Shown here: one piece after another, positions 1 through 30,800 of the stretch
Numbering within the stretch: position 1 is the stretch's first letter
Layout of the letters: each line of letters begins with the position of its first letter
DNA from: Chondrosia reniformis
Taxonomy: Eukaryota; Porifera; Demospongiae; Chondrillida; Chondrillidae
NCBI GenBank assembly: GCA_947172415.1
Contig: OX359193.1
Span: forward strand, 4,210,501 to 4,274,500
DNA length: 64,000 nucleotides
Reading direction: 5' to 3'
Made by a program: the position numbers and the translations under genes
Notes under the pieces: model-generated
The model's input: the letters and a program-made list of their open reading frames with translations, nothing else
The model's database searches: none
Told to the model about the DNA's origin: nothing

Positions 1-299
1 GTGTTATAATAGTTGCATATGAACCCGTATTATATGTATATATATTCAAGGACTACACAGTGCAAGTTGTAAATTTATAGAGATGCAAATGAATCCTAGG
101 ATAATCACAGTACAAGTCTTTAGTCACACTAGCTAGTACTTCTGCATGCAGGCTTGAAACATCATTGAAATCCTCAACTTCTGCATAGAGAGTAGTAGTT
201 TATACAAGGTACGTATATAGAACACATGGTCTACCAATTACCTTTTCACACCTCAGTATAGACTGAAGATGATGCATCTGCATGCATGCCAATATCAAC

Positions 300-1260
300 A
301 ACAGTTCCAGTCTTAAAGTGGTCTCAGCCAATAATCACAGCAGATTTGATTTGCGGCTTGAGAGGGACCTAGGAATACTGATGTTTGGCATGACGTCCCT
401 TGTTTCCAGATGAGTCCACGCTGAAAGAAGATGACAAACTCACCAGTTTTTATACAGGGCTTCCAAATTTTGCCATTCTTTTGTTTGTGTTTACTTTTGT
501 AACAAAGGACACTGCAGAAAGTTCCACCAGTAAACTAACAAACTTCCAGTCAATCGTCCTGATTTTGATGAAATTGAGACTTCATCTCTCAAATTATGAC
601 CTGGGCTTTCGTTTTGGGATACATGAAACAATGATATCAAGAATTTTGACAAATTGGGTGCAGCTCATGGATATTCGGGTCTTATTTTCATTGGCCATCG
701 CGAGGGTGTCTCCATTTACCTATGCCATGGTGTTATTCTGTGCATTATGGCCTAAAAGTCACATCAATAATAGACTTTTTGAGATTTTCAATGAGAAGCC
801 AACTAACTCCTTGTCAAAGGCTGCTAACCTACAAGAATCGCAATACAGTGAAATACCTGATCAACATCACACCTCAAGGAACAGTCAGCTTGATCGCTAA
901 GGGATACAGTGAAAGAGCATCCGATAGACATATAACAGAGAATTCAGGTTATCTAAATTATCTATTACCAGGTGATGTTATTCTGGCTGACCGAGGTATT
1001 AATGTGGCAAAAAGTGTGGCAATGAAGGTAACAACATTAAATATTCCTGCATTCACATTAGGGAAACCACAGCTCCCTGCAGCTGATATTGAATCAACAC
1101 ATAGGTTGCCAAATGTTCGCATACTTGTAGAACGAGCTCGAGTAATCGGAGCAGTGCGACAGCGATATGCAATTTTGAGTACAACAACTTTTGCTGACTG
1201 AGTACACAAGTTCCAAAAGAGGTGCTGCTCATTACATAATATGTATTTGTGATGCAATTG
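300..1260 (+). pseudogene. Decayed ISL2EU-type (PIF/Harbinger-like) transposase
   Basis: Two overlapping frames read as one degraded transposase. The first (about 410-720) carries a helix-turn-helix of the HTH_Tnp_4 type, around the segment NFQSIVLILMKLRLHLSNYD. The second (about 760-1200) carries the DDE_Tnp_4 core: TPQGTVSLIAKGYSERASD, then LLPGDVILADRG with the second catalytic Asp, then a VER glutamate segment that has extra residues compared with the usual VERVIG. The frame change near 720-780 and the shortened middle make it non-functional. ISL2EU elements pair such a transposase with a YqaJ exonuclease, and exactly such a gene lies convergently on the other strand just downstream. The family is inferred from motif memory, not a search. 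Confidence 0.6.
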
Positions 1261-1690
1261 TTTCTACAGACAAATATACAGATGTGTAATTGTTGCATGA
1301 CATGTATGGTTCATAGCTAAGTGTTCACTTTTTTCTGCTGTTTTGATGTCTTGACTGCTGCATGACACGTTGGGCAGAGCCAGTTTCCTGACGGTGCCGA
1401 CTCCATTTTCAAACAGAATAGATGAAACCATTTAATTTAACATGCTTCGTGGTCACACCCAATCAAATCTTCTCCTTTTGCTTCTTTGCAATAGCACCAC
1501 TTGCCCTCATCTTCTTCCTCAGATGGCTCAACTTATGGGTTATGCACTTGTGTACCATTTTCCAGCAAGTTCTGGCAAGATGCATAACCTGAAAAACTGG
1601 TCAGCTTCTTCAAGCATAGATTGCAATACTCTGCCATCCTGGCAAATATGCTCTCTGTGAAAATTTGCAGAATTTCACACCACAAAGTCA
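1261..1690. other. Spacer between the convergent ISL2EU genes
   Basis: The 3' ends of the transposase and YqaJ genes face each other across this stretch. Cys/His-rich short readings occur on - but no continuous domain is recognisable. Confidence 0.3.
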
Positions 1691-3180
1691 CAATAGTTAC
1701 GTCTGGTGACATGTAGCAGCAACTGACATTGTGCATAGTAAGGATGATCCTTTGACAGCTACAGGGATCCAGATTGGATCTTCTGTAGACAAAAGGTTTT
1801 TCTTACCTCGGCAATGCCCACATTTCAGCATTTGGGCACAATGTGGGCACTTCACTTCCAGAACACCATACCTGCAACAGTTACAGTGTACTAGCCCATC
1901 AGATGAGGCTCCAAGGTACGGTATTTCCTGGTCCACAAAGAAGCCACAAGGCTGAGTGCTAAAACCAACATGATGAGCCATTGCGACCTTGTATGTCTCA
2001 CGTGCATCCCTCTCATTTTCACAACCATACTGTGTGGCTTTGGATGTGAATTTGTACTCCTCTGAGTAGCAGATTCGTCTCACAACAGAAAGTGATGGCT
2101 GGTGTGGATTAGTGTGTACAACCTGAAACATGCATGCATGAGCAGAAATATCTACAATTAGTACATATTTCACAGTACACATATGACAATGTGTGAAATT
2201 ATAGATTGGCATAAATCAAGAACGCAGGTGTAAACTAACCTGATGAAGTTGTGAGGCTGTAATACGTCCACCATGATATCTAAATCAATGCTTATTACTT
2301 GACTGGCCCCTAGTAACCCTTTCCAAAGTTTGATTTGAGTCTATGTGACGGGTTGTCTGCATATTGCCTCTGTCTTCTCTAGCAATTGACAATAATCGAG
2401 TTTATGTACTCGGGATTGTAAATGTCTCTAAGGAGTGTGGGAAATGGTCAGATGATTTAACGAATCTTTCATTATAGGGTGGTATGAGGCTGAGTATAGC
2501 TGGCTTCCTGTCAGTGACTGTACTGAGGTCTCTGAAGATGCCTTCCAATTGGTCATCACTTGGAGCTTTACCAATAGTGTCAGACCATGATTGTCTTGTA
2601 GCAGATACAACCTTTTGCTACTATCTGCAAGATCCTCTAATGCTTCCAACTTAATATAAGGAACCTGTTCAACTGTGGACAGCATAGACTGAGGTAGCCA
2701 TGAATTCGGCTTGGATGTACATGATGTTTCAGAATGTATGAGGACTGTGGTCTCCAGCCAGTAAAGTATGGCAGCAATGTGTGAGCAGGTTTCTGCAAGG
2801 CCAACCATGCAAATGCAATGCCCATACTCAACTGTACCATTCTTACGCATAATTATCCAAGGTTTCAAAGGGGTCTGAGAGATAGCATAGGAATGCCTGA
2901 CCTTCCCTATCAGAAGAAAGACATCTCGGATAAGCATCCACCATGTCTCCAGTACCCAACCATCTACAAAATCCTTATAAGCATCCAAACTTTTGTATTT
3001 TTTTACTTCTTCAGTGGTGACAAAACTTGAGGTATGGATCAAATAAAGATACAAGTCAGGGTACCTGCGCAGGAAAGTAAAGAATTGAGCATAGCGTCTA
3101 TGCAGAAGCGCTGTGACCAGTTGGCCATCAACATACTTACTGAAAATTCGGGAAATCACTTTTATCCGATGAAAAATCAC
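1690..3180 (-). pseudogene. SWIM zinc finger / YqaJ-like nuclease of the ISL2EU element
   Basis: The 5' part (3180-2430) has a SWIM-type zinc site, GHCICMVGLAETCSHIAA. The 3' part has a YqaJ-like recombinase/exonuclease core, with GASSDGL and then VLEVKCP, where the acidic and lysine residues sit as in that nuclease fold. An intron with GT-AG borders (about 2125-2240) joins a GGRITASQLHQ segment to the YqaJ exon. Frame breaks around 2300-2430 show decay. In ISL2EU transposons this protein accompanies the transposase, which sits convergently at 300-1260. Its role in transposition is not established. Confidence 0.55.
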
Positions 3181-3540
3181 TGCTCTTCAGGGTGTAAAGA
3201 TCCTCTCCATTGATGAGGGACACTTTCTGGAGATATCACTTCTTGCTCTCCGTATTAAGGGAGAGAAATTAGTCGCTGTAGCCGAAATCACCATTTGATT
3301 CCATTCATTTTTGTCATTTTTGTAGTTATCTAGGCCGAGTTGTGACGTTATGGGCAGCCGCTCTATATAATAAACTTTATGATAATATGTCCATTTGTTT
3401 CTAGGTCCTTTCTAGGAAACATATAAATTATTTATATTATATTAGATTACCGTAGTATATTATAACTTGCACTGTATATATCTTTCAGTAACATGAAGCC
3501 ATACAATGTAATTGGCAAATGAAAACAATATAAGGGAACT

Positions 3541-3800
3541 TTAAGATCAAAAGCTGATCCTAAAGCATTGATATACCATCATCATTAACCTCTGGTTCAA
3601 ACTTCAATCACATATATGCCCTACTGATGAGTCCCAATAAGGATGAAAGAGCTGTCTATGGCTCGACCATCTTTTTGGGTGGCTAGAGGGAGACTCTGGT
3701 TCCCATCAAGTGAACTTCGGTTCCACTCATAAGCTCATTGTGCTCCTCAGGGGACATGAGTGGGCAGGGGTAATATCCAGAGTTTAATGATGATAATATA
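3541..3800 (+). repeat. Dispersed short repeat carrying a hammerhead-like motif
   Basis: This SINE-sized, non-coding unit begins near AAGATCAAAAGCTGATCC, has a hammerhead-like core at 3618-3662, and continues through a segment containing GCTCATTGTGCTCCTCAGG and CCAGAGTTTAATGATGATAA. Related stretches recur at about 21,270-21,430 (-), 23,620-23,840 (+), 26,590-26,720 (+) and 46,540-46,620 (+). They share different parts of the unit and are diverged. It looks like a non-autonomous mobile repeat of retrozyme or SINE type; the transposition mechanism is unknown. Confidence 0.5.
3618..3662 (+). ncRNA. Hammerhead-ribozyme-like motif in a dispersed repeat
   Basis: CTGATGA at 3624-3630 is followed by GTCC, loop CAATAA and GGA (stem II), then TGAAA, then GAGCTGTC, with GTC as a possible cleavage triplet. 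Stem I is GCCCTA before CTGATGA against TATGGC after GTC, with one mismatch. The copy at 46,561 and a collapsed copy at 23,812 both read CCATA before CTGATGA, which would restore stem I. Stem III would be nearly palindromic (ACAGCUGU if one base were reverted), typical of hammerheads that act as dimers. This copy probably has one stem III mismatch. Confidence 0.55.
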
Positions 3801-3935
3801 AAGTCGTAGATGTTAGGTAAATTCCTTGGTTCTTTTGAACATTTTGTGAGCTGTTGTTTAAAGTGGGTAAAAGGCTTGAATTGTGTAATGTTGATTGAAT
3901 TGAATTTCTCATTCATTATTTTGCATTTGTAATTA

Positions 3936-4460
3936 CAGTGCACTCCACTTAATGTGCCACAATTAGTTCAGGCAATTTTATGGCGGATTAATGAGTTGGC
4001 GGATTTTACAATATGAAGCCCAGTTTATCACATTCGTTTCTTAAGTACAATAAAAATGTAATTTACAATAAATAAGACTTTTGTCATTGAAAATGTGTAA
4101 AATGTATATAATGCTACACGCATAAAAGTGTAAGATTTTACTATACATATAACTATCTACAAAAATAGATAAATCAGCCCTTGAATGTTTTGACACCATA
4201 ACAATAGACAACTGTAGCAAATCCTGAGGTGTTACGTAAATGACTAAAGTGTTATGTAAACAACTGAAGAAGTGTTAAAAGGGCCCATGGCAGTAGGTAA
4301 ACAATATATTATGTGGAATTGATGTCAAAAAACTATGTTGGATGGCGGATTTACGGTTAATTGACGGATCTATATAGTTTTATAATACAAATGAATTTGT
4401 GCAGGAGAAAGTCAGCGGATTGTGCGGTTTGGCGGATAAAGAGATGGCAGATTAGGCGGT
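3936..4460. mobile_element. Possible non-autonomous pogo/Tigger-like element
   Basis: It starts TA-CAGTGCACTCCACTTAAT, like pogo/Tigger termini (compare 58,385 and 29,895). Variants of GGCGGATT recur near both ends (about 3983-4010 and 4343-4460), as expected of subterminal transposase sites. There is no coding potential. The right terminus is not resolved. Confidence 0.35.
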
Positions 4461-4516
4461 ACATATATGATACAACTTTGTGAATGATACATTAGCTACA
4501 GGTATTGTCTGCAAAG

Positions 4517-24326
<19,810 letters not shown>

Positions 24327-25168
24327 AAGTTGTGTCATTGGACTATTGTACTTTGTAAATGTATATACTTTTGCTGCTAACTAGTGTTTTTGAAGTACAT
24401 ATATACTCATGCATTACTTTGATGGATTATACATTGTAAGAACTAACCAGTAGTTTATGTACTGTGTATATATCCTTTTCTGTTCTTTTGAACATTGCTT
24501 TCATTTGTATTGTCTTGTTAAATTTGTCAGCATGAAGTACATATTGAAACACAAGTAGTACAAAGCATAGTGTCATCACTGACTACATATGTATATACAC
24601 ATGTCAGCACTACACTAAGATTTTAGGCTAGTCAGGTTCATTGCTACTTCAACTTTAAATTATATTGTTTAGCTGCGTCTTACTGTTCTTTGTTATATTT
24701 ATCACACATTATGGCTGTCTTCATCACGTTGGGATTGATTGTACACAATTGATAAAGATGGCCTAAAACCCATCAAATCTCTATGAAAAAGAACTCCCAA
24801 TGTGTTAGGTTAAGTTGATATACATATACCAGGTATTGTGTCACTGGCATTCCTATTACCTCAAATCACCTGTGAACGAATGTCATGTTCATTATTTTGA
24901 CAAGTCTGAGCAGTTGGTTAACAAGAAAACCTTCATTCAAACAAGTAATATTAACAGGAAAAAAGGGAATAGGAGTAAAATAAAAACATTTCAGGGACGG
25001 CCGGCTAGGGTTGCATACTCAAACTTACGTACTTATATGTACACACATATACATATATACACATGACTTAGTTGTTTTCGGCGGCTAAGTAATTCAAGTG
25101 TCAATCATCACGCAATTCCTCACATCCTTAAATTATGGATAATGACCCATTAATCTGTAGCCAGTGTA

Positions 25169-25174
25169 TTTATT
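25169..25174 (-). terminator. Possible poly(A) signal of the KMT5A gene
   Basis: On - this reads AATAAA, 134 bp after the TAA stop, inside a roughly 1-kb convergent intergenic region shared with the IQANK1 end. It is supported by position only. Confidence 0.3.
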
Positions 25175-25307
25175 CAAAAGTTAAATAACACAAACAACAA
25201 GTAACAAAGGACTAAATATAGTACAGAGTTTGTGTATTTAATAAATCATGTTAATGTAAAAGAAACAGATAATAAAAATAGGGTTTAAAACGTGAATAAC
25301 AAGGTTA

Positions 25308-27590
25308 TTACAATTTTAACCATGGATGGGCTTCTACAGAAGCTCTTGTGTGATCACCATAGTCATATTGCAGTTCATCTCCTGGGGATACATCAGTTGC
25401 AGCTACAAGGTAAAGATAAGGTTGTCCATCCACAGACAGAACCTTAGTAACAGCATTAGCAGCTGTACGACTGTGGTTTATGAGACGGCCACATCTGTTA
25501 TTATCATTGGTGGCATCAACACTGTAATCAAAAGAGGAAGACAGTTCAATATAAGTACTGGGAAAGCTCTCTAAACCAAACACCTCAGTACATAGTTTGC
25601 TCTACTGGTGTTTAGTTTAGTGAGGTTTCATGTACTGTGATCAAAAAGCACTCAAAAATTTAATTCCATATTTGTTACTTAAAGCCTAAATCATCAAATC
25701 ATAAACTAGGAATACTATGTACGTAAGTCTTACCACAAAGTACTTACCAAAATTTTTCACCTTTGAAGGTAAAGTAGTACATGTAACATCCAATAGAAGG
25801 ATTAATCACGTATTGTGCTTCTCTCTTTCTTGCTTCTACTTCTGAAATTAGGTCACCTGAGTACTCACAAAGGAAATCACCCTTTGCAAAGAATCTGGTT
25901 GCCACAATACCGCGTCCTTTACCTTCAATATCTACAGCCTACGTATATACGTACATATATAGAAGCATTGTATGCATGTACCAACGATGTATGTACGTAT
26001 TGCAATCTAACACAAAAGGAGCTTAGTTCTAGACAATTTATAAGGGACCACTCTGTACACATACTAGAGAAATAGGTATGTTGAATATAGTTACCTTCAA
26101 TCCATCCTCTTCTTTTGACAGAAGCTTACTAACAACAGTGCAGTGCTTTTCATTCTGGTGGGAGAAAAAAATAGTTTTTATGTAACCATGTTTGTACTGT
26201 TCTAGTCACCAATAGGAGTTATGAATACACAAGGAGGTGAAGTACGTAACTAAAAATTTGTTGTTGATTTATATGTGGTGTAAATACACAATAAATTGAT
26301 GTTTTTCATCATATAGAGAGTAGACTTTCTCATATCTACATATTGTAAGTATGTACTCATATTGAGTTAAAACAAAAAATTCCAGTTAAAAAAAACTACT
26401 CCCAGCACTCAACTTATTTGGCCACTTTGTTGAGCTTATATGAAATTGTATTCTTATAATGATTTTGAATGCTTTAATGTCCTCAAAATGCGCAGTTATG
26501 TATGTATTTCTTTGTAGGGGGCAAAACATTCCAAAGTAGAATTGAAATACAATACTGTGGCATACTCTACAATATTATGTAAATTCACTTTTGCCCTCCT
26601 CAGTAGACATACATAAGCAGGTGGGATAAACCTAGAGTCAAATGATGATGACATCAAAGCTGTAAGACTAGCTGTCTATCTTAAAGTCTCCTTTTATGGC
26701 ATATAATCAAGGTAACCATTTATAAACATACTAGGGTTAAAGAGTAACCTACATACATCTAACACTGATTTGCATTTTCGTGAACTCCTCCGTACTGCAA
26801 AATGATCCTTGAGTGTTGACTGCCTGGAGTATTACAAGACCAATATTAGACACAGAACTAGTTACATATATAGCAAACTCTTCTGGAGAGTTGCACAATT
26901 CTTTATACAGAAAACTATTACAAAATGACAGCAGAAAATTTATACGCATGCGGTTTAACATTCTATAACATTGACACACACAAAATGAAACCAACAGAGG
27001 GGCTGTCTGGTCATGTAGTCCCTAAAATATTAGTGTATGGTAGAAAATGTTTTATCTATTAAAAGCACTTAAAAGATAATTCTGCCTTAAAGCCGTCCTT
27101 CTTTAGCCACATACATACATACATACATCATAGTGTGTGGTTTCTCTATGTCCCCCTTTTAGCTCATAAAGAAGTGTGCCGTTTTCAGGGGAATAGCATG
27201 TCGCATGTGGCTGAACAGGTAAACACTTTAATTGCCTTCTAATTTGATCACAAATACATGCAGGAACCTGCTCAAAAGGTGGGGTTCTGATCTTGTAACA
27301 TTACGAAGTTATGATGTTGTAAGCATTGGTAACAAGATATTGAAAGATAAATTATATTTATCTAACTATTTATCTAACAAGATACATACATATGAATACA
27401 ATTTGTTCTGGATGCTCAACACCTTAGTTATTCGAGTGAAGTGGCCACTTTCTTAGGAAGGTGGCAACATATTTCAATGATACTGATGTACTTGGCTAAC
27501 AAACCTTGTTTTAGAAGGGCAACCAGCTTTCTGTGCTCTATTTTTGGACACCTTTTTGGAGGCCTTGTTCAATGTGTGACTCTTATCCAT
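25308..27590 (-). CDS. KMT5A: Histone H4K20 monomethyltransferase (KMT5A/PR-Set7/SETD8)
   Basis: The SET domain is clear on three 3' exons: 26154-26095, 25938-25748 and 25521-25308 (TAA). They join as KGRGIVATRFFAKGDF, EYSGDLI, NPSIGCYMYYFTFKGEKFC, CGRLINHS and DELQYDYGDHT and end EAHPWLKL, the signature ending of PR-Set7. RLINHS and YDYGD hold the AdoMet- and lysine-contacting residues. A plausible first exon, 27590-27505, begins MDKSHTLNKASKKVSKNR, basic like vertebrate KMT5A N-termini. It ends in phase 2 while the exon at 26154 starts in phase 0, so at least one internal exon is still unplaced between 26,160 and 27,500. The enzyme monomethylates H4K20 in nuclear chromatin. It shares a divergent promoter with RIOK1. 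Confidence 0.8.
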
Positions 27591-27812
27591 ATCAATTTCG
27601 CCTGAATTAACAAAGAGACTTATATAGCTATGAAGACACCTAGACACTTGCGAGACTAACCGCCATTTTTAAATTACAAAATTCACGTGACACGGAAGCT
27701 AACTCACGTGAGCATATTTACCGGCAGACGGTAGACGCATTGTCAAACGCGTTTAACGCGTTAACGAGATTACCAATAATCGATCGCGATCGTTAGAGAA
27801 GACGTGCAGAAA
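27591..27812. promoter_or_regulatory. Bidirectional promoter between KMT5A and RIOK1
   Basis: The two start codons are 222 bp apart. The segment has two CACGTG E-boxes (27,684-27,689 and 27,705-27,710), each extended toward TCACGTGA, and an ETS-like CGGAAG at 27,693. A YY1-like CGCCATTTT lies at 27,661, and AAAATGG overlaps the RIOK1 start. The downstream half is CpG-rich (GTCAAACGCGTTTAACGCGT, then CGATCGCGATCG). These are the usual elements of TATA-less housekeeping promoters. Confidence 0.6.
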
Positions 27813-30800
27813 ATGGAGGCCATTTGGTTTGAGAGCTGTTCTTCTGAAGAAGCAGATTCTGATTGTGATGAATTATTGGAATGGCCTGAAGAAGAAAAGA
27901 CAGACTTTTCAAAGAAATTGAATGCTCTTAGGTATAGTTACAAGAGGCCCATTGTGTATATAGCTAAAGTTGGTATGTATTTGTGAGAGAGTTAATGAAT
28001 TATACTCCATTAAGAACCATATATAATAATAAATAATAGATGTCGTAAGTACTAGGCGTGAACACAGTTCAAAACCTCGCTGTCAACTATATTAGAAAGT
28101 GTGATGCCATGATTTATCTGGATTAGTCTGGATTAACAAACGACATGTAAATTCGTTAAAGTCTTTTAAATTTTTATCTCCTAACACTATATGTCTGTGA
28201 CTCTACTGTTTATGTAAATTCAATATCTCTTAACGTTACCATTTCCACTAACCCCTCCAAAACATTTACAATCATCGTTAAATTTTCCAGTTCTTCATTG
28301 GCTGCCACACTGAGAACGTGATGAATAAGACATGACCGAGTCAACCATTTTTCAATGACCTCATGTCCTTATATATATTATGCACGTTATTATTATACTT
28401 ATCATTATTTACCCTGCTTTCAAGCAAGGCTCTTACATTCTAATGTATGCCCTAGTATAGTTAGATACATATATCAAATGTGAGTACAGTGGACCCTTGC
28501 CTACCCTGACCTCGAGTAACTGGCCTTTGATTCCTTTTCAAGGAGACATTGCTACAGCTAGCCATTGTCGTAAACTCGTACACGCTTTAAACAATGAAAG
28601 TAATTAGAAAATGGAAGCGTAGTTGTGATACTTCAAAGACCAAACTAGCTTTTTTGAACTGACCACTCGACAAAATCAACCGAAATACTACTTGTTACTC
28701 GCTTGAAAATCTCAATCGAGCGGTGTTTCTTTTGGCACGTGCCATGTGTACAGTACAATAATTACTGCTTTGCACATCCTGTCAGTTCTGTTATCTGGAC
28801 ATACGTAGTCCAGTCCTGTTGGGTCCGGGTAAGCGAGGGTCCACTGTACTTTTTACTGTACGTGTGCATCTTTATTGAAATCTCTGAAGTATCTAGGATT
28901 TACAAACTTTCCAGCCACCACTGCTTTGATGTAATCTGTACCATTGGAATGGATACAAAGTGTTAACTGTAATGCGATCTTTAAATTGCTTGGAACCATG
29001 GCATGGTCCTGTTGAGAGGGACTTACTGGGTGGAAGCCTATAGAATCATCAACATTTTAAATATCACTTGGCATATACGTATATTCTGAGAATACTTTTC
29101 AGTTCCATTCTTGCAGTTGCCATCACACTTATAGTTACAGAATCAGCCTCTCCATGCAGATATCTCAGTGAAATACCATGTCTAGCTTTAAATCGACTTA
29201 ACCAACCTCCTGATGGCGAAAAGTCTACACAGCTTAGCCTTTGTGCGTATTCCTTGCTCTTCTCCAGCAAGATAGTATCATTTATAATCCCCCTTTGTAC
29301 CTGCATGGTATTACACCTCATAGTGAGTGCCTCTTCTAAAGCATTATACTTTGGTTTCCTGGCTCATTTAACCATCAACTGATATAATTGGAGTGCTATC
29401 CATTCCTCCTTCTTCCGTAAAATACATCCTATAGTTCTTCTTGTAATCGGCTTCCCCCATTACTTTTTAAAATGTTCTGAAATCAAGTCTTGATTGGCCT
29501 TTTTGTTCTTCTCTTTATACTCACAAATCTCCCTCTTCTGCGTAATAGTTCAATTGGTTCTAGATGGTTTAGTTGCCATGCTGTTTCTGAATAGGAAACA
29601 TATCCGAATACCTTATGCGGATATCGATGAAAACGTTTTGAATGTGGCTTGAAATGAATGAATTTAGTGTCAGTACAAACCTAAGTTGATAGAATGGCAG
29701 ATTAAGTGTTACTGTTAAGTATTATATATATACGTACAGGTTCGTTCACGAGAATCTATGGCATAGGCAGATTAAACAGTTGGTAGGTTGATTATGTGTA
29801 TACTAACGCCAATTCTTACGAATTTATCCATAAAAAGTGGCATAATAAATGGTTTAGCATATTAAGTGATGGAATATTAAGCAGTTGGCACTGTATCTAG
29901 ATATATTTCATAGAAAGTATAGCAAAGCAGGTATAATAGAAATGATAAGGTTATAGTTCATTAAAGACAAAAAAATCAATTTCCAATATATAATATACAG
30001 GCCTGTAGGAAGCATTTGAAAAGTGGTTAGGCAAAATCTGACCCAGCGAAAACACACCACAACTTGCTCTTGATTAGAGATATCAGCTGTTTCATCTATC
30101 ATAATGGTGTAGTAAGCAGTGTTTTGTAGTGCAGACGCCCCTTCGCGCAAAATTTGCAAAGACATCACTTTCATCATCTCGTTTTGCATCTCACCTGAAG
30201 TATATTTGTCAGTCTTCTTCTTGATCCACTCAAAAATTCTTGGATCATCCTCACCACGCAGTTTCAATAATTGTGTATAATTAGAATCCATTTCATCCCC
30301 AGGAGGGGAAGTGCTTGTCTCAACAAAAAACGAACGTTGGACAATAGCTTTAGAAAACACTGGCGTTGATGCAATCTCTCAGCAGCAAACTGACTGGACA
30401 GAGACTCACCGATATCATGAGTAGTTGCAAGCAGTGTAACTGTCTTCAACACGGCTTACTTGTGACAATTGCTCTCCTTGTGTTTCGGGAACCTTACACT
30501 GGCTTCCTTCCAGTTTGTGAAACCATCAGAAATGTAAACGGACTCTAAACTGCCTACTGAGTGCAAATGGTTCTGTTGGTATGCCTTCACACAATGGAAA
30601 CAATAGGCCTTATCATCATCCTCGACGTAGTGGAGCCATGACCAGCGCAAAAACCACGTTCCCTGGAATGCTCGAGAAACAACTGTCTTCTGTCCAAAAG
30701 AACGTTTGGGGAACTTGAACTTAGATGGCTTATGAGGCTTGTCTCCAATCGCAGGGGTGCTGAGCTTGTCTCGCTTCGTCTTGGACAGTGACATGTCGAC

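Noticed and set aside
27004-27060. GGACTACATGACCAGACAGC on - as a KMT5A internal exon
   Set aside because: It has AG and GT borders but its length does not resolve the phase mismatch and the peptide resembles nothing in KMT5A.
27110-27225. Exon-like + segment with TTTTAG before and GTAAAC after (LIKKCAVFRGIACRMWLNR)
   Set aside because: Splice-like borders only; it lies in the KMT5A gene on the opposite strand and has no partner exon.
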